Notes: generated by a model not told the origin, from the sequence alone. A stretch of DNA of 64,000 bases from Fragilaria radians (GCA_900642245.1 CAAAJI010000006.1:264449-328448); one strand, 5' to 3'. Shown: positions 10,051 to 23,677, numbered from the stretch's first letter. Translations and numbers: made by a program.

Positions 10051-13013
10051 TTATGATGTCACTTCTGTTACATTGGATTCCAATACGTTGTCTATCTCCT
10101 TTACATTGGTTTCGTTATGGACAGTTGTTGCAGCCAATTTGCTAACTATATTGTTTGCTTGATCTCGCTCAATTGGTAAAACAATCCCCAATTCTGTTGC
10201 AAGCTCTGATATGTCGTCATAGTTCCTGCAGTGCTCAACTAAAGCACATTCGACTTCATAATTAAGAGCCAGGCCAGAACTTTCACTTTCATAAAATTGT
10301 TGAATGGCTAGCTGGAATTCGAAGATATGACTTGTTTTTTGATCGTTCCAATGCATTAACAACCGAGAGTATCGACTTCCAAGTATCTGCTTCAGTTTCC
10401 AATAATTTAGTTCTATCCACTTAACTTCCGTCAATTGAGAGAGCGCACAAAGCTTTTTGACGATTGCTCTGAGTAATTGCATTTTGGCATCATAATGCTG
10501 AGACTCAGCAATGGCTTTCATAGCAGATATTCCCAAAGCCTCCGACAAACAACCAGCTTTTAGAGAGCGAGAGTACAAATCAAAAATTCCATTCCAAAAT
10601 TTCTCCTTTTCCATCGCTTTAGCCAAAGTGGTAAACATAGTAGGTGTCCATGTAGTCGGAGCAAGAGAGTAAAATAAGGCAAGGGCTTCCGAAAGTTGTC
10701 CAAGTTCCACCTTGGTAGACAATACTTCATGAGCGGTAAGAGGAAAGTCATCTAAGGAAATATCGCCATCTTGAATAACATTTTCGGACAAGCTCTTTGC
10801 ATGATTGGTCTCACATTGTAATCTAAATGCTCGAAGAAATTCTGCCAAAAGATGATCATGCTTCTTGAGCATCACATACTCCGACACATCCTCTCTCCCC
10901 ATACCTAAAATGGAACGGACTGTATTTTCTACCGTGAGTTCTGGTTTCTGGAGACGACTGATCTTTTTCAAATAACTCTTAACTATGAAAACGGTTGCAC
11001 GAGGTTGATCAGTGTCATTGGCGGCTTGTGCCACTTTTGCCAACACAGACAACAGGTCGATAGTTTGATCTCTGGTCAAGGATGATGTCGACGATTGATA
11101 CACCTGCCGCTTTAAACTATGAATAATATCTTGGACGGTAAGCCAATTTTCGATTTGTGGCTGTATCGAATGAGGATTAGAGTAAACTATGCGTGATAAA
11201 GGAAAGGAATCGACGTTATCTTTGGCCAAACTTTCGTACAGTGCTGCTGCTATCGCATCCATTCCTAACGCTTTCTGAGATGTCATCAGCTCTGCAAGCA
11301 TGGAGTCTTTATGACTGAGTTTGGAAAAAATGGGAATAACCACTTGTGCCCAATCCATAGCTGAAATGGAATCGGTATCATCATTCAAAAGTGAGTCAAA
11401 CACTTGCAAGCCTACTGCAAATTCTTGAGTTTTGTTGCAGTACTGCATGATTTGTATGACCAGGAATTCAAGGCACAATCGATTGTAATCTGCATTTTGT
11501 TTTTCTTTCATTCTGATGTCATTGCTGATACTCAGCAAATCCCCGTCAACCAACCAAGAAGAGGATCCATCACAAAGATTATTGACAACTTCCAAGACAT
11601 CGTCTAGGCAGGTACATGATTGAATCACTCCAAGTACAGCTTGTACACTCACCTGAAATTCTTCTTCCCTTGCCTGCCGGAACAAGATAAGTGATTCTGG
11701 TCCCGCAGCTCTCATGGCAATATCTCTAACCACAGGGTCTATGATATCAGCTCCCCCACTCCATTGCCATTCAATTCGAACGGATCCAATGCCGTCGGTT
11801 AGGGTTGAATATTGTGCCCACGCCATTTGAGATTTACCATTCATCATGCAAGCATGCATCGTCGCAGCGACCAGAGCTTGTCCCAGCCTCGAGCTATTGA
11901 AGCTACGTCGTTGATATTCCAGAAGTTCCTCCCAGACACCCATCTGTCCAATAACAGTTCCAGCAGCCAAGACGTCTTTCGGGGTGTTAGACTGATCAAA
12001 AAATACTCATTGTCTAGGACAGAAAAAAATGCATCATTCGACTTACACTTATCTTGATCCATCGGATTGACCATACACATGGACATGACCGCATCCATGA
12101 CATGTTCTACAATGGAACACTTTCGTTTTTCGGCATCCTTGGCAATGATATATAGTCCCAAAGGCCACCGTACGTCAATATCCATTGGGAGATAACCACC
12201 TCGGTCAGGATCTATTTGGTGCGAGAAAAGATTAGCGGCTTCTTCCCAACGTTCCTCACGACATGCAGCTTCCAAAGCAAAGTGAATGTTAGGTAGATTA
12301 AGGTTCCAATGGCGGGCAAGGGCCAAGATCTTCCGACAATCGTTGTAGGATGTCCGAAAGAAGTAAAGTGACTGCTGAAGAAAAAAAGTTACTTGATGGG
12401 TATAACGAGTATCAAAGTTTTGGTATTTTTGATGGATGATTTTGCCGCTCTTACTGTTCTTTCCGTTGTCATCACTTGTTCCCATTGCTTCAAGGATTTG
12501 TTGAACAAACGCTCGTGCACTTTTGACTAGGTCTACATACTTTGGATCAATTTGATCGGGTAGTTTACGGGAAGGAGGTAAAATACTCATGGAAAAATTA
12601 CGAGAAGACCAAAGAGAAGGTAAGGCAGGCAGCTCCCACTGCTGATGTCGCAGTTTCTGCAATTCTTGCTCCAGATTCTTGATGTTTGTTGCCCTACTTA
12701 ATTTCTCTGGGTCTCGATCGGTCTGACGCCCATGATGATTATTACCAATGGGATTTTTACGTAATGTTCGAATCGTTTTGGAAGTTGATGATTTCGGAGG
12801 GTGGTTTATCCTAGAATCGGATTTGGAGGTTGTCCCGAAATGCCGCCGTCGGCAAATTGGATCCCAAACTGCCCATAATTGTGGTTTACATTTCAATTCA
12901 TTACTTCTACTATTCCGCCATCCTGAAGGTGTAGTGTAGAAAGTCCTAACTTTGGAGATACTTGAAACCCATTCAATTTGCCTCTTCATTACCAATAGCG
13001 TCAGACGCAACAT
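10051..13013 (-). CDS. Large PPR-like organellar protein, two exons
   Basis: Two long open frames in different phases, 13013-12047 and about 11975-10051, read as one protein of about 963 residues. The donor is clear (AAGT|GTAAGT, 12046 downwards). The acceptor giving the right phase is AAAG|ACGTC at 11975, making a 71-base intron and the junction DQDK-YVLAAGT; a better-looking CAG at 11992 would be out of phase. The protein is rich in paired helices of pentatricopeptide character, for example ILALARHWNLNLPNIHFAL followed by CREERWEEAANLF, and LGQLSEALALFYSLAPTTW. The N terminus is basic and hydrophobic (MLRLTLLVMKRQIEW), fitting a mitochondrial presequence. PPR proteins bind organellar RNA to process, edit or stabilise it. 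The RNA target cannot be read from the sequence, and no catalytic domain is seen. Confidence 0.6.
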
Positions 13014-14070
13014 CCATGAAATTGGTTTCGTTACAACTTTACCCCGGTAAGAATCTGACTCGATCGAACAAAACTAGTTACGTGTTCGGAGAAAATCCGA
13101 TTCACTTTTTTTGTGGCAAAGGCCTTATCAATCAAACGTGAAAGGTATAGGGATAAATCAGAGTGATAGAAGAAAACGTTTTTTTTTTCAACCAAAGGAA
13201 GCACACCATTTTCATAAAGTAAAGATTCTTAAATCTAGATAAAACCTTCCGTTTGATTCACTTGATAGCTTGATCTTATCTGGGTGGTTCCCCCCAAAAA
13301 ATCTATCCATACGTGAGCACTTGTGTCTTCAAATATTCCACTACCTTCTAATATCCATTTTCTTGCAAAGGTTGTCATTTTAAATGACCCGATAATTGAT
13401 TATTAGAGTATACAAGGTTATTCTAGATTACAATACAAAAAGTGGTTTTGGGAATCAAGGCTTCCTTTCCTGTGTCCTTGTCTTCCAGTATATGGAGAGG
13501 TTTCTGGGCACATTTCTGATCTTCATTCTATTTTCATAGGATAACCTTCTCAATGGATTTAGATTCCTGAGGGACAAAAAAGAATTTCTTAATTTAAGTT
13601 GAAGGTCATGCTATGAAAGATGAGGGTCATCTATGTTTAGGCAATATCATTTACGTATGAGAGTTGGGTTATACTCATGTCTTTGCTGATATTCTTATTC
13701 CCGTCTTTGATACTTTCAAGGATCATCAAGGACATTAAAACCTCTACAAATTTCTGAAGTTTTCAATACATAAGTGATATATTAGGAATTGCTGATGAGC
13801 AATTTCACTATATAAGAAGTGATGCTAGGAATTATAATGCCCAACTCATCATTTAGTCTAGGTTACGTACTTGAATCTCTTATTCCATCATCTCCCCTAC
13901 TTCAAGATGATCATTGGCCTTCAAGCATTTCCCATTAAGCATTGACATTGTCGATACATACCCATGAGATTAAATCTCTATTCATACTTGCCTACATCGT
14001 TTGATATTGAACAACTTTCTTCGCCATAATACATTCCACCAAATCAACTTTTTATGTTGATCATATTCAA
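13014..14070. other. Intergenic, no gene seen
   Basis: About 1 kb of AT-rich sequence upstream of the PPR-like gene and downstream of the TTLL12-like gene, both on the minus strand. No supported features. Confidence 0.5.
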
Positions 14071-16237
14071 TCATTGCAATTGGACAATCGAATCAGGAAG
14101 CTCGCCAAGGAATAGACAGCTGAATATATCGGTATTGTAATTTTTATAGTCATTTTCATCTCTTTCATAGGCATCGCAAATTGCATTATTTGCAGGGCAA
14201 AAGGATACTTCAGTGAGCTTTGGTTCAATTCCTTCTGATTCAATTGAAAACATGATATCAACACCATAGATGGCTCGATATTGATCTTTCTCACCCATGG
14301 ATGGAAATGATCGGGTGACGTTGGTGAACAATTCTCTAATGAGATTTTTTATTTTTGGTAAAATTAGTTCCTTCCATTGGAATCCCTGTGATGAGTATTC
14401 CCTTTCAAGTTGGATGATTGTCTTTGTATCAATTGGAAGGATCACTTTATTGATTACTGTCGTCTCAACATCATTATCCTTGTCTAGAAGATGCATTGCA
14501 CTGAGTACAGAATGATGATCAGTCAAGTCACCTGGTGTAGATATCGAGTGAGATTTTGCAGCAATTCGAAAGTATAGTCTTTTGTACATGTATAGACTCG
14601 GATAGCCATTCCTTGCCGACGTCATCAAAACAATACAACGGCAATCAACCTTCCTTCCTTGAAAGCATACTGGATTTTCCTATAGGAATAGTATTTAGTC
14701 GAGGAAAGGTCGTATAAGAAAGATGAGAATACAGAAAGCAGAATATGGATGATACAACTTTATCACGTACGATATATCGCTGTGCCACGCGGTTACCACC
14801 GCAGGCATCGACAAGGCGTAGGACTTGGCCTAAGTTCCTGGTAATGACATGTCCCTGAGACTGTGTCCCATTTGAGGGCTTAATAATCCACAAAGGGAGG
14901 GTGCCACCAGATCGGTCTGCCTCACAGAGGGAGGCACCGACGAACTCTCCCAACTGAACCTCCAAGTCGTAGGTTTCCAGAGCCCAACTTGGGAGTGGTA
15001 GTCCATGTTGCCTACATATTTCTCTCCCAAGATGGTCTTTCTGTACCAAGGCTCCCTCGTACGGGAATTGATTTATTAGGATTTGTCGGTCAATCTTGGT
15101 TTGCCAGATCTCTCGAAGTGGTCCAGGTGAAAACAGGGATTTGTAGGAAAAAAAGATATCTGCCTCATTTGGATCATGTACTATCACAAATTTGTCCGTT
15201 GCCAATCCACATTCTGGATTTCCGAGTTCCATCGGATCGTTGGAGTCAGTATGCACTTGTTGAGGTAATTTGGTGTTATGGTTGGATCGCAGCAATGAAA
15301 GAGTGTCCACAGGATTCTGTATATTTGCATTCATCGACGTATTTGTGTCATCCACTTCTAGCTTTTTTTGACGTACAAGATGCATCTGGTGTACAAAATT
15401 GGCATACATGGTTTTTACAGCCTCTATCGCAAAGGATGGTGCTCCTCCACTTTCATCGACCAAGAGTGCCGCATAGCGTATGCACCGTAATTTCCTGTTT
15501 GGTACACTGTAGGACGGAACGAAATCTATTGTAGGAATACCATTCTTCCACGGTGTACGATTGGGATTTACATACACTAGGGAGCAGTCGATGGATGGAA
15601 TATCACCATCCAATTTCGCTTCTAGTATGGGATAGTATACAAAAGGAAAAGGACCACTCAAGTCACCTTCAGTAGTTTCATCCGTCTCATCATTGATGGG
15701 AATTTGAGACCAATAGGGAGGAGCCGGTAATGCTCCTCGAACTCTACTCCCATTTTGCGTGTTTGTTCGATACAATATGACTCTAGACCAAAGCAAGGGA
15801 GAATCGCAGATCTCATTCATCAGCATTATGGCATGATCTTGACGTTCTTCTAACGTCATATTACTCTCTTCCTTGACTTCACTAGTGATAACTGCATCAT
15901 CCATTTTTCCAATTGTTTGGAGTCCAAGATGAATTGCACGAAGAGTTCGGAGAGTTAATCTCGAAAGAGAATCCCAGAATCCTCGATGATCAGTCATATC
16001 CCATGTACACAAATATGGAATCATTAGGATAGCACCAAATTCGGTCGATACCAAACGCTGCATGTTCTCGTTATTTCCCACCAATAGTCTCTCTTGTTGT
16101 ATTGGAGTCAAATGGAAATTACCATATTCATCAGGATCCAGAAAGACTCGCTCAAGCTGTTCCTGAGTGGAAGAGAAGAAAATATCTGGAATTCCCAGAT
16201 ATTCGAATTGGGCTTCATGCTTCTTTACGAAAGTCAT
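14071..16237 (-). CDS. TTLL12: TTLL12-type tubulin-tyrosine-ligase-like protein, two exons
   Basis: Exons 16237-14771 and 14679-14071 are joined in phase 0 over a 91-base GTACGT..ATAG intron, giving about 691 residues. The join restores QRYI|ENPVCF, matching the KYIESPVLF-like stretch of animal TTLL12. Other family marks are the N-terminal FEYLGIP start, EADIFFSYKSL, ILINQFPYEGALVQKDHL, PLWIIKPSNGTQS (ATP-grasp lysine strand), then RCIVLMTSARNG and the C-terminal YGVDIMFSIE followed by KLTEVSFCPAN. TTLL12 has an N-terminal SET-like half and a C-terminal ligase-like half. The animal protein lacks demonstrated ligase activity and affects tubulin detyrosination, histone marks and signalling. Here the Glu of LTEVSF and the Asp of YGVDI, normally metal-site residues, are present. 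Whether it ligates anything is not known. Confidence 0.85.
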
Positions 16238-18771
16238 GTTTACCTTTTATGTTTCCGTCTAACCCCTGTTGCCATTTTGCTTCCTTACAAATCAGGTAAC
16301 TTGCCGTTAAGATATCCTTAAACAAGTCAAGTTGCATTCTTTCACTAAATACTAAATGTCAAAGGGTTCAATCATCCAAGGCAAAGTATAATCAAAAGGA
16401 GTAAAAAAGGTATACTGCATACTCCAAATACAGAGAACTGTTTCGTAATTTATGACACACATCAGATATGGTTACATTTGCTAATTCTAACTGTGTCTGC
16501 TTATCTATTGTAGCATCCTTATTTGCTGTCTAGGCCCTCGATGTTGGACAACAAAAATGAGAATAATTGTTAATTTCCGTATTCCTTTGCTGCAAGAAGG
16601 AGTAAGGGATCACTCCCTTGAGATAATATGACTTCTATGCGCCAATGTGCACGGAAGTTTATTTCTCCGTCCTCTGACAAAGACTTTCTGGAATCAGCAA
16701 CTGCTTGAGCTGTTTTTTTTGCTTACAAGTTAAAGATGTCTTCTGGAGAAATCAGACACTTTCCATTCATCACCAACTTTTACTTATGTGGGACGTGAAT
16801 ATTGCTCTCTTTATATTTTGACGCATCAGATAATTTTTACTCTCAACTCAACATACAATTTCAATTCAGCAAGAACTCTTTGTTGTCTAAAACAAGTTGT
16901 TTCTTAGCCTTACAAAATTGGACCTCTAATGCAATCAGACGCGAATGTAATTATTGAATGAAGAACGTTACCAAATGAGAAATTCTCTTTGCGAAATAGA
17001 GATATGGTCAACCACCAAGCACTGCTTCCAAAGTGAAACCTAAATCACGGTCAATGCGATTTTTGACATTTAAAATCCGACTTCATAAATAATTATTGCC
17101 TATGCTTCTCACTAAAGATATTCCGATGTGCATGGTACAAGGCAATCAATCCCTGCACATATGCTCACTAGCAATTAGGGATTTGAGGTACGGATTCATA
17201 ATAATAAGCTTTACGTATAGCTGGAATCATTTCTTGATTAGAATCGTTTAACTTGACTTTGAAAAGGAAAACCTTTTGCCTGCAACTATCGACATCAGCG
17301 TGCGAACTTAATATTGAAAGGAATGGCATCTTTGATACTGTTGTTTCATGCCAAAGCTCTCCAACTCATTTCAACTTACAGAGGTCAGAGATCAGGGTGA
17401 AAATTATCCGAATCAATATCTGCTGTCTCGTGACATAGCAAAACATCAATAAATAGGAATAAATACCTTTCTCTGAAAATCGTGGAGTTTATTGTGATTC
17501 GGCTATCATGTAAAAAGGTACTGCACTAGAAAGTTTCTTTCTATTTGCGTACCTTCTATAGAGGATCAAATTCAAAAATCGTGATGAGAAAAATAGAAGA
17601 TATCTAGGAAACTCTTTCTGAGTGATTTCTAATTACCTTCATTATTTGGAAGCGTGCCCCAAAGTGCATGTTTCCTTTTCAAACGGAGATACAATGATAT
17701 GTTATTGAAGACTTTAGTAGAAGTATGGAAAGAGACATCTGTATATTCTGATCTGTTGGCATCACGTTTAAGATCCGTTTTCTAATAATGTTCTTCATGC
17801 ACCTAAAAGATTTAACTGTATACTTACTTACTCCCATAAGTTCAAATTGATTCTGGATAAAGATAATGACACGACAGTTTCGAAAATGGTTAAATAAATT
17901 AGCACTATATTCCATCTCCTTTGACTTTACTGAATTATAATATTTTGTTAATCCTAAGAATTTAAAGCATTTGCTGATTCACTTTTTTTAAAATTTACCG
18001 AAACTACTAAATAATTATTGAGATGAATTACTTACATTTGCTATTCACATGATCTCTTAATCAATGATGCCTATGTGAACATGATAAAGAGCGAATAGGA
18101 CAATGTCTAAGCTCAAACAAGCGGTACACCGCAAATGGAGAAAACAACCTGATTTAGCAACGCTTGTCACTCAAAGCCAAATTTGCCAACCGCTATGCAT
18201 ATTTCAAATTTGAAGAGATGCCTCTGTGTAGCATGGGATACTTTAAAGATGCATATTTCTGCAATAGTGTAGTTGGTGCGATAAAACCATGGACATTCTT
18301 CAAAAGCCTGAGACAGGTTTTCAACTTTTTATTTCATTTGGATAGGCTTTGTTGGAGGGATAGCCTTAATGTATCTGACTCAAGAAGGTAACCTTACTTG
18401 GCTTGGAAAACATCCAGTTCCCTTGAATGTTCTGTATCAATCAACGTGGACTATTGAGCCAGATGCTTCATGTTCTTCATGTCTGGCAATAGTTCATTTG
18501 AATCTTTGGATTCTTTTCAGACTACAGGTTTGAAAAACTCAAGCTGTTAAATGATTTCAGTACGGTGTATTGTTGATTGAATGCATGATGGATACAACGT
18601 TTAAATTGAGTAGTGAAGTTTGTACAGGGGTTGCTTTTATGGAAGCAGCTCTATGAAAACATATGCACATGAGAAGTGGAAAAGGATATACCATTCTTAT
18701 AAGTAGAGGTTCATGACGATCAAGTTGACATTTTCAGAATATGATTCGTTTATATTTTAGCTATTGTGTTA
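16238..18771. other. Long gene-free stretch
   Basis: About 2.5 kb of AT-rich DNA with only short open frames that show no family resemblance. It holds the promoter of the TTLL12-like gene at its left end and the 3' flank of the TPR-like gene at its right end. No RNA gene or tandem repeat was recognised. Confidence 0.45.
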
Positions 18772-19500
18772 TTATGCAGCAGAGGCAACTGGGGCATGCA
18801 TGAACAGCATTTTCAGGTAAAAAAGTTCATACCTCTTGCCTGAAATTTGTTCTTGATTTGCCATTTCACGCAGAATTTGTATAAGCATTTCACTATGCTT
18901 TGATTCCAGATCGGGTATTTCCAGATACTTGTAAATCAGTGATGTGTTATGAAGGATGAAAGCGATGATAGGCAAATTCGAGTTTTGTGAGAATGGCCTT
19001 CGAAACAAAATGTTGAAGGCTCTCTTGTAAAAACCTAGTGACCGCTGTAAATACATAAAGTTCACATGCTCGCTGTCAATAAGTGCCTTGAGGTTGTACG
19101 AAAGAGCGAGATTGTATAAAAGAATCGCGCTTAGCGATACAGCATTGACTGATTGATGTCCATCGGCAAAAGACTTGATGGTTAGAGGGCACCCGCATCC
19201 GACTCGAGTTATGAACGTTGGAATTTCTTTGACAATTTTGCGCCTTTTCGTTGTTCGATTGTCTTCGTCTATATCAAATTGAAGTTGCGGTGTAACATTC
19301 AATATTGTCGTGCCTTGATCGCATGGAAATCCTGTAAAATTTTCGTTGGAGTTCAATTTACTCTGCATGCCTTGCTTGATAATCCTGCTCGTCATTTCTG
19401 CCGCTAACTTGAAATTATTGTTTGCTTCCTCAAATCTACCTGCTCGTAGATATTGTGCACCCATGTTATTGTGAAGAATTGGGTTCATTATCGCTTCCAT
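18772..19500 (-). CDS. TPR-like helical repeat protein of unknown function
   Basis: The open frame from ATG 19500 encodes 242 residues. Open codons extend upstream to a GTG at 19578, and a possible acceptor (CGTTAG) at about 19602-19607 leaves room for an upstream exon. Two helix-pair segments look like tetratricopeptide repeats: ILHNNMGAQYLRAGRFEEAN followed by FKLAAE, and ILLYNLALSYNLKALIDSEH followed by LGFYKRAFNILF. A third pair, near FILHNTSLIYKYLEIPDLES, is weaker. Between the first and second pair lies a charged, probably unstructured linker with the basic cluster TTKRRKIVKE. TPR-like folds mediate protein binding. No enzyme motif is present and the partner is unknown. The spacing of conserved Asn/Gly/Ala positions argues that the gene is real. 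Confidence 0.6.
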   Translation of the reverse strand: MEAIMNPILHNNMGAQYLRAGRFEEANNNFKLAAEMTSRIIKQGMQSKLNSNENFTGFPCDQGTTILNVTPQLQFDIDEDNRTTKRRKIVKEIPTFITRVGCGCPLTIKSFADGHQSVNAVSLSAILLYNLALSYNLKALIDSEHVNFMYLQRSLGFYKRAFNILFRRPFSQNSNLPIIAFILHNTSLIYKYLEIPDLESKHSEMLIQILREMANQEQISGKRYELFYLKMLFMHAPVASAA

Positions 19501-22500
19501 TGGGTATTTCAGAGCACCTCTGTTCCTATTGAGAGGGGGAATTTTCACAGTTTCCAAAGAGCGAAGCCAAGTTCTCACCTCACGTCGTATCGAAAGACCC
19601 TAACGATTCATTAAAGATTCATGTCGTGTCATATCTTGGAGAACGTAAGGGTTCTCTGTAAATAATTTTTTACTATCTAAGTTTTACTTTAAACACAGCA
19701 AGTCATCGTTACCATGGAGTGTGATTAAGGTTATTCACCGTTTTATAGTTTTTGCTAGATAAGCATACGTTTGTCTATAATGAACAACAATTTGGAAACT
19801 GACTCAACGGAAAGTTATATTATTATGCTCTTTATTGATGCCGAAAAGGAAAATATTGGCCCAAACCGCCAAACTTGTCAATTTGAAGTGCACGAGTAAC
19901 AATTTTTGTCCAATTCTGACTCGTTTAAATCCCGTATCTTCTTGAGGTAGGAATTTAATGGTCTTTGTTTGATGCATGGATTGATTAATATTGATTCCTA
20001 ATTCCCTGGGGAAAACATAGAAAATCAATGGACTACAAGCGAAGTAGATAAGAGCAAGACCATTAAAGATTTACACTGTGTCAGGAAGATATGCTACTAT
20101 TCATGAGAATCGAAAACTTTGAATGTTCATTGAACACAATATGTCAGGAAACTATATTGTTAGGAATTCCTTGTTCAATGTCATATTCGCAAAGAGAAAT
20201 TTACTTTCTTCGCATGGGATTTGGAAATTATGTATACAAATTGAGCTAGTTGGCAGAGACAGGCGTATTAATTAACTTACAAGATCATTTCAATCAATCA
20301 AAATTTTACATTTTGTAGAGCTTCATTAGACACGTTGTAAGAGAGAGATATACAAACACAACGCAGGAGCATGGAAAATATGAAACAGAGTTTTACCACA
20401 ATAGAACTGAATTAATTAAATGATTTCTTGTATACAGGGTCCTTGTAACTCCAGTTTGCAAGCACTCTGTAATAGGTAAGGACAGTCAACATAGCAAGAA
20501 ATAAAAATTGAGCAACCAATTGCCATCCTTCCATTAAAGGCAAAGAAATAGTTTCAAAAAAGAAATAGCACCAACGATAAAAAGATAAATAAACTAAGAA
20601 GTATGTTTCTCTAAGTACGGATATTGTGTCTTAGCTGTCTGAAAAAGATGCCAAATATGCGGATATGCCAAATCATAGGTAAAGGTGTGGCATAAGGGAA
20701 GTCAAGCCTTCAAGAATATGCAGAACATGCTCATTACAATAAGTCTCTTGATAATGAAATTAGAAGCTCGTCACACTTTGCAAAATCAAAGTATGAATCT
20801 ACTTCTTTTCTTTCCAGACGACTACCTCAATGGTGCATTGTATGATGTTTCAAATACAAATGCATTTGATATGAGTTGGCATATCCTCACCATTCATAAG
20901 TCAGAATCAGAGGTATATGCCGGTTTTAACGTTTATTTAAAAAGATTCGCGCACCAAGCTTCATGCAAGATCAACGTTTGACCATTGACATATTCCTTAT
21001 AATGATATCATTAGGCAGTGTAATGATATATTGTTTTCTTGGAATAGGTGTGAGGCAGGTTATGCACATTTAGTTCATGCTATTGCAATTCGGACTAGAT
21101 TTAATTCCCGAATTGTGTGAGAATTCTGTCATTGTTCACTATGATACGGTACATTAAAGGGTTTTAAAAACTTTGATAGAGAAAATTTTCAGAAAAAAAG
21201 TATATCAACATTTCTTGATTGTTCTGATTCCAAGATTGATGCATCAAGGAAAAGCGCTGAAGAAGGGATAAGAGATTAAAGATAAGTCTTAAGAGTGTGA
21301 CACTTAAGAATGATGAAGACGGGAAAGAAGATTAAAGTAATTAGCATCATATCTTGGCGCAATGGGACATAAACAAAACTTTCTCTTTCCATATTCTCAG
21401 GAGCCCTTCACAACAATAATTTTGGAATTAGCATTACTCTTCTAAATGAGATTCAATTTCCCCACTTACTCAGTTCTGAAAGTCCAAATAGCAATTGAGA
21501 TATTGTAAGATAACAATACATTAGCAAGTCCAATGTCATTAAGACACCAATTTGGTATAAAACATCTCTGGGGATCAAAAGGCTATTGATTCACAGGGAA
21601 AAGCTGATGGTACCTTAAGGGAAGATTTATCAGACTTTCCCGAAATGATTTAGGAGAGGCTATTCCCTTCGGTTTCCAGAAATCCCTTATCTTAGAGTTT
21701 ATTGTCTCGAGAATAACGTGAGACACACTGGCGGTATCATTTGTCATCATGAGAAGCAACTTCAAAGGCTGTAAAGGGAATATTTCCTTGTTTCATAATT
21801 ATTGAAAATCCATTGTCCTTTTAAAGTTGGGTTGAATTTTTGTGCTACTCCAGCATATATTATGTATATCCTACTGGGATATATACTATATCAATAGTTT
21901 GATCGTTTTAATGAGACGATTTCTTGAAGATTGCATGTAAGTTAACATGTTTCATGGTATACATACAAGTTAAAAATTATTATTTTCGCACTGAATATTG
22001 AAATCCTTTTTGTATTGTGATTGGACAAGGTTAAACAGAAAACACTTTGCATGTGTTTAGATCTATGATTGCAAGCGAAGAAGTTAGATGGGCTCGTTCA
22101 ATAAAGTCGTGTCAAGTAGAACGCAATAAATATTGAGGGAGCGTTTTGTCAATCTGAGGAAGCATGAATGAGGAGCCATGAAATGTAGGATTCTGAATCT
22201 TTACTCTGACCATGCTATCAAGCGCCGACAATAAACGATTAATTTCTGAGCGCAAGGCTACCACATCATCATCTTCAAACTTCTGACAGTTTTTGTAATT
22301 CGTAGTCTATCTACAATAACAACTTTATGACATCAGGATGCCCCCCCCCCCCCAGAACCCCCACTCAAATCAAGACTTTGAACGCATGTATGTATCTTGT
22401 TCATAATCACAACTTAACGGTAGAGGGAACATGGAATGCTTTTGATCGATTTGGTTGCAAGGTGAGCACGAAATGCTGGATAGTGCTCAAGTGGCAACAA

Positions 22501-23677
22501 ATTTGGGCGTCCGGAGCTGCAAGCGTAAAGGCAGACACAACTTTTCAATTTTGGGCAAGCTGCAATTAGAACTAAAGCCAGGAACTCTACTGGACAGTCC
22601 AAGGGATTGAACTCCACTCCATCCATGCTTAGCTATATTCGTAAGTTTAGCAACTATACATTACTCTTCCCAAGTGGCCGAATCCATGATGCATTAATCC
22701 TCAACAAATGTGCAAGAATCCAAAGATAAGAGAAATGGATTGTCTTCTCAGCACTACAAGATAAAGAACGATTAAAGGGAAAGATACAGTGCTTCATACT
22801 CATTTTCAGGACCTTAAGTTCAAGTGATTTTCACGGAATATTCCATGATCACAATATGTAATATCTCACGAAAACGTCAGTGGTATAAATATTCTAAATT
22901 TTGGAATCCTTACAAAATTAGCTTTGAATCACTGTCCATATCTCGATACCGAATCATATGTACAAGACAATATTCATGCAAATTTTATTATTATTCAATT
23001 ATTTACGGAAGACCTATGATTGCTGTATCCCTTACCTCAGTGGTTTGGGAAGTAAGTGTGTTTCTAGGCCTGACAACAATACGATATGATTAGCTCTTGC
23101 AAGACACATCTCCTTCCATTGGTCCTTTTGAGATATTTTTCAACTTTCAGAATAGTGAATTAGCATACAGAGTCTTCATTAGATTTCTAAAAAGTATCAA
23201 TCTTGGCTACTAAAAGTGTTTCCTTTTTCAGTGGATAAAATCTTCCCTTGGTTGGGGTGTTCTGAATGTTCCCTGTGAGAAATGGGAAGTGTTGTGAATA
23301 TCATCCAACAGCATCACTCTAAAATGGTGAATTGAGTTTTCGGTTACTTGGATGTAGCCTGATTTACATTATTTCCGTCATTTGGGTCGTTTTTATCTTT
23401 GTGGAGTCTAGTTATGACTTGCATTGGGTCATGTTCACTTGATCGATATTTGAATCCCCGATTACTCCAAATTTGGAGTGGCATGATTGCTCTTTTAATG
23501 TTTCCTATGGAACTAGGCTTAAACTAGCATGACCTAGACAATCAAACAAGCTTTAACCGAAACGGTTTTTAAAGAGAGTATACGCTTTCCACAGTTTTTA
23601 TTTTCAATTCGCTAAGAATTTTGAAGGTAGAAGATAATTCGATCCTTACCCACTCAAGTTCAGTGCAAATCAATCAG
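19501..23677. other. Gene-poor 4 kb stretch with a poly-C run and isolated coding-like fragments
   Basis: No full gene was recognised. At 22340-22351 is an uninterrupted cytosine run, unusual in such AT-rich DNA. A minus-strand open stretch at 22282-22112, listed separately, looks like a terminal exon. A plus-strand open stretch at 20685-20981 has no ATG at its start and no family resemblance. Confidence 0.4.
22112..22282 (-). CDS. Possible terminal exon or gene fragment, unknown
   Basis: An open stretch of 56 codons ends in TGA and begins right after an acceptor-like CTGTCAG. It reads as an acidic, amphipathic helix (KFEDDDVVALRSEINRLLSA) followed by a polar tail ending QYLLRST. The composition is that of coding DNA rather than the surrounding AT-rich sequence. 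No upstream exon could be identified, because the region above it contains the poly-C run and no convincing donor. It could be the last exon of an undetected gene, a gene remnant, or chance. No function can be assigned. Confidence 0.25.
   Translation of the reverse strand, partial: KFEDDDVVALRSEINRLLSALDSMVRVKIQNPTFHGSSFMLPQIDKTLPQYLLRST

Noticed and set aside
14989..15534. 181-codon plus-strand frame
   Set aside because: It is antisense to the well-supported TTLL12-like exon and lacks any family signal.
20685..20981. 98-codon plus-strand frame
   Set aside because: It has no ATG at the start and no recognisable family; composition alone was not convincing.
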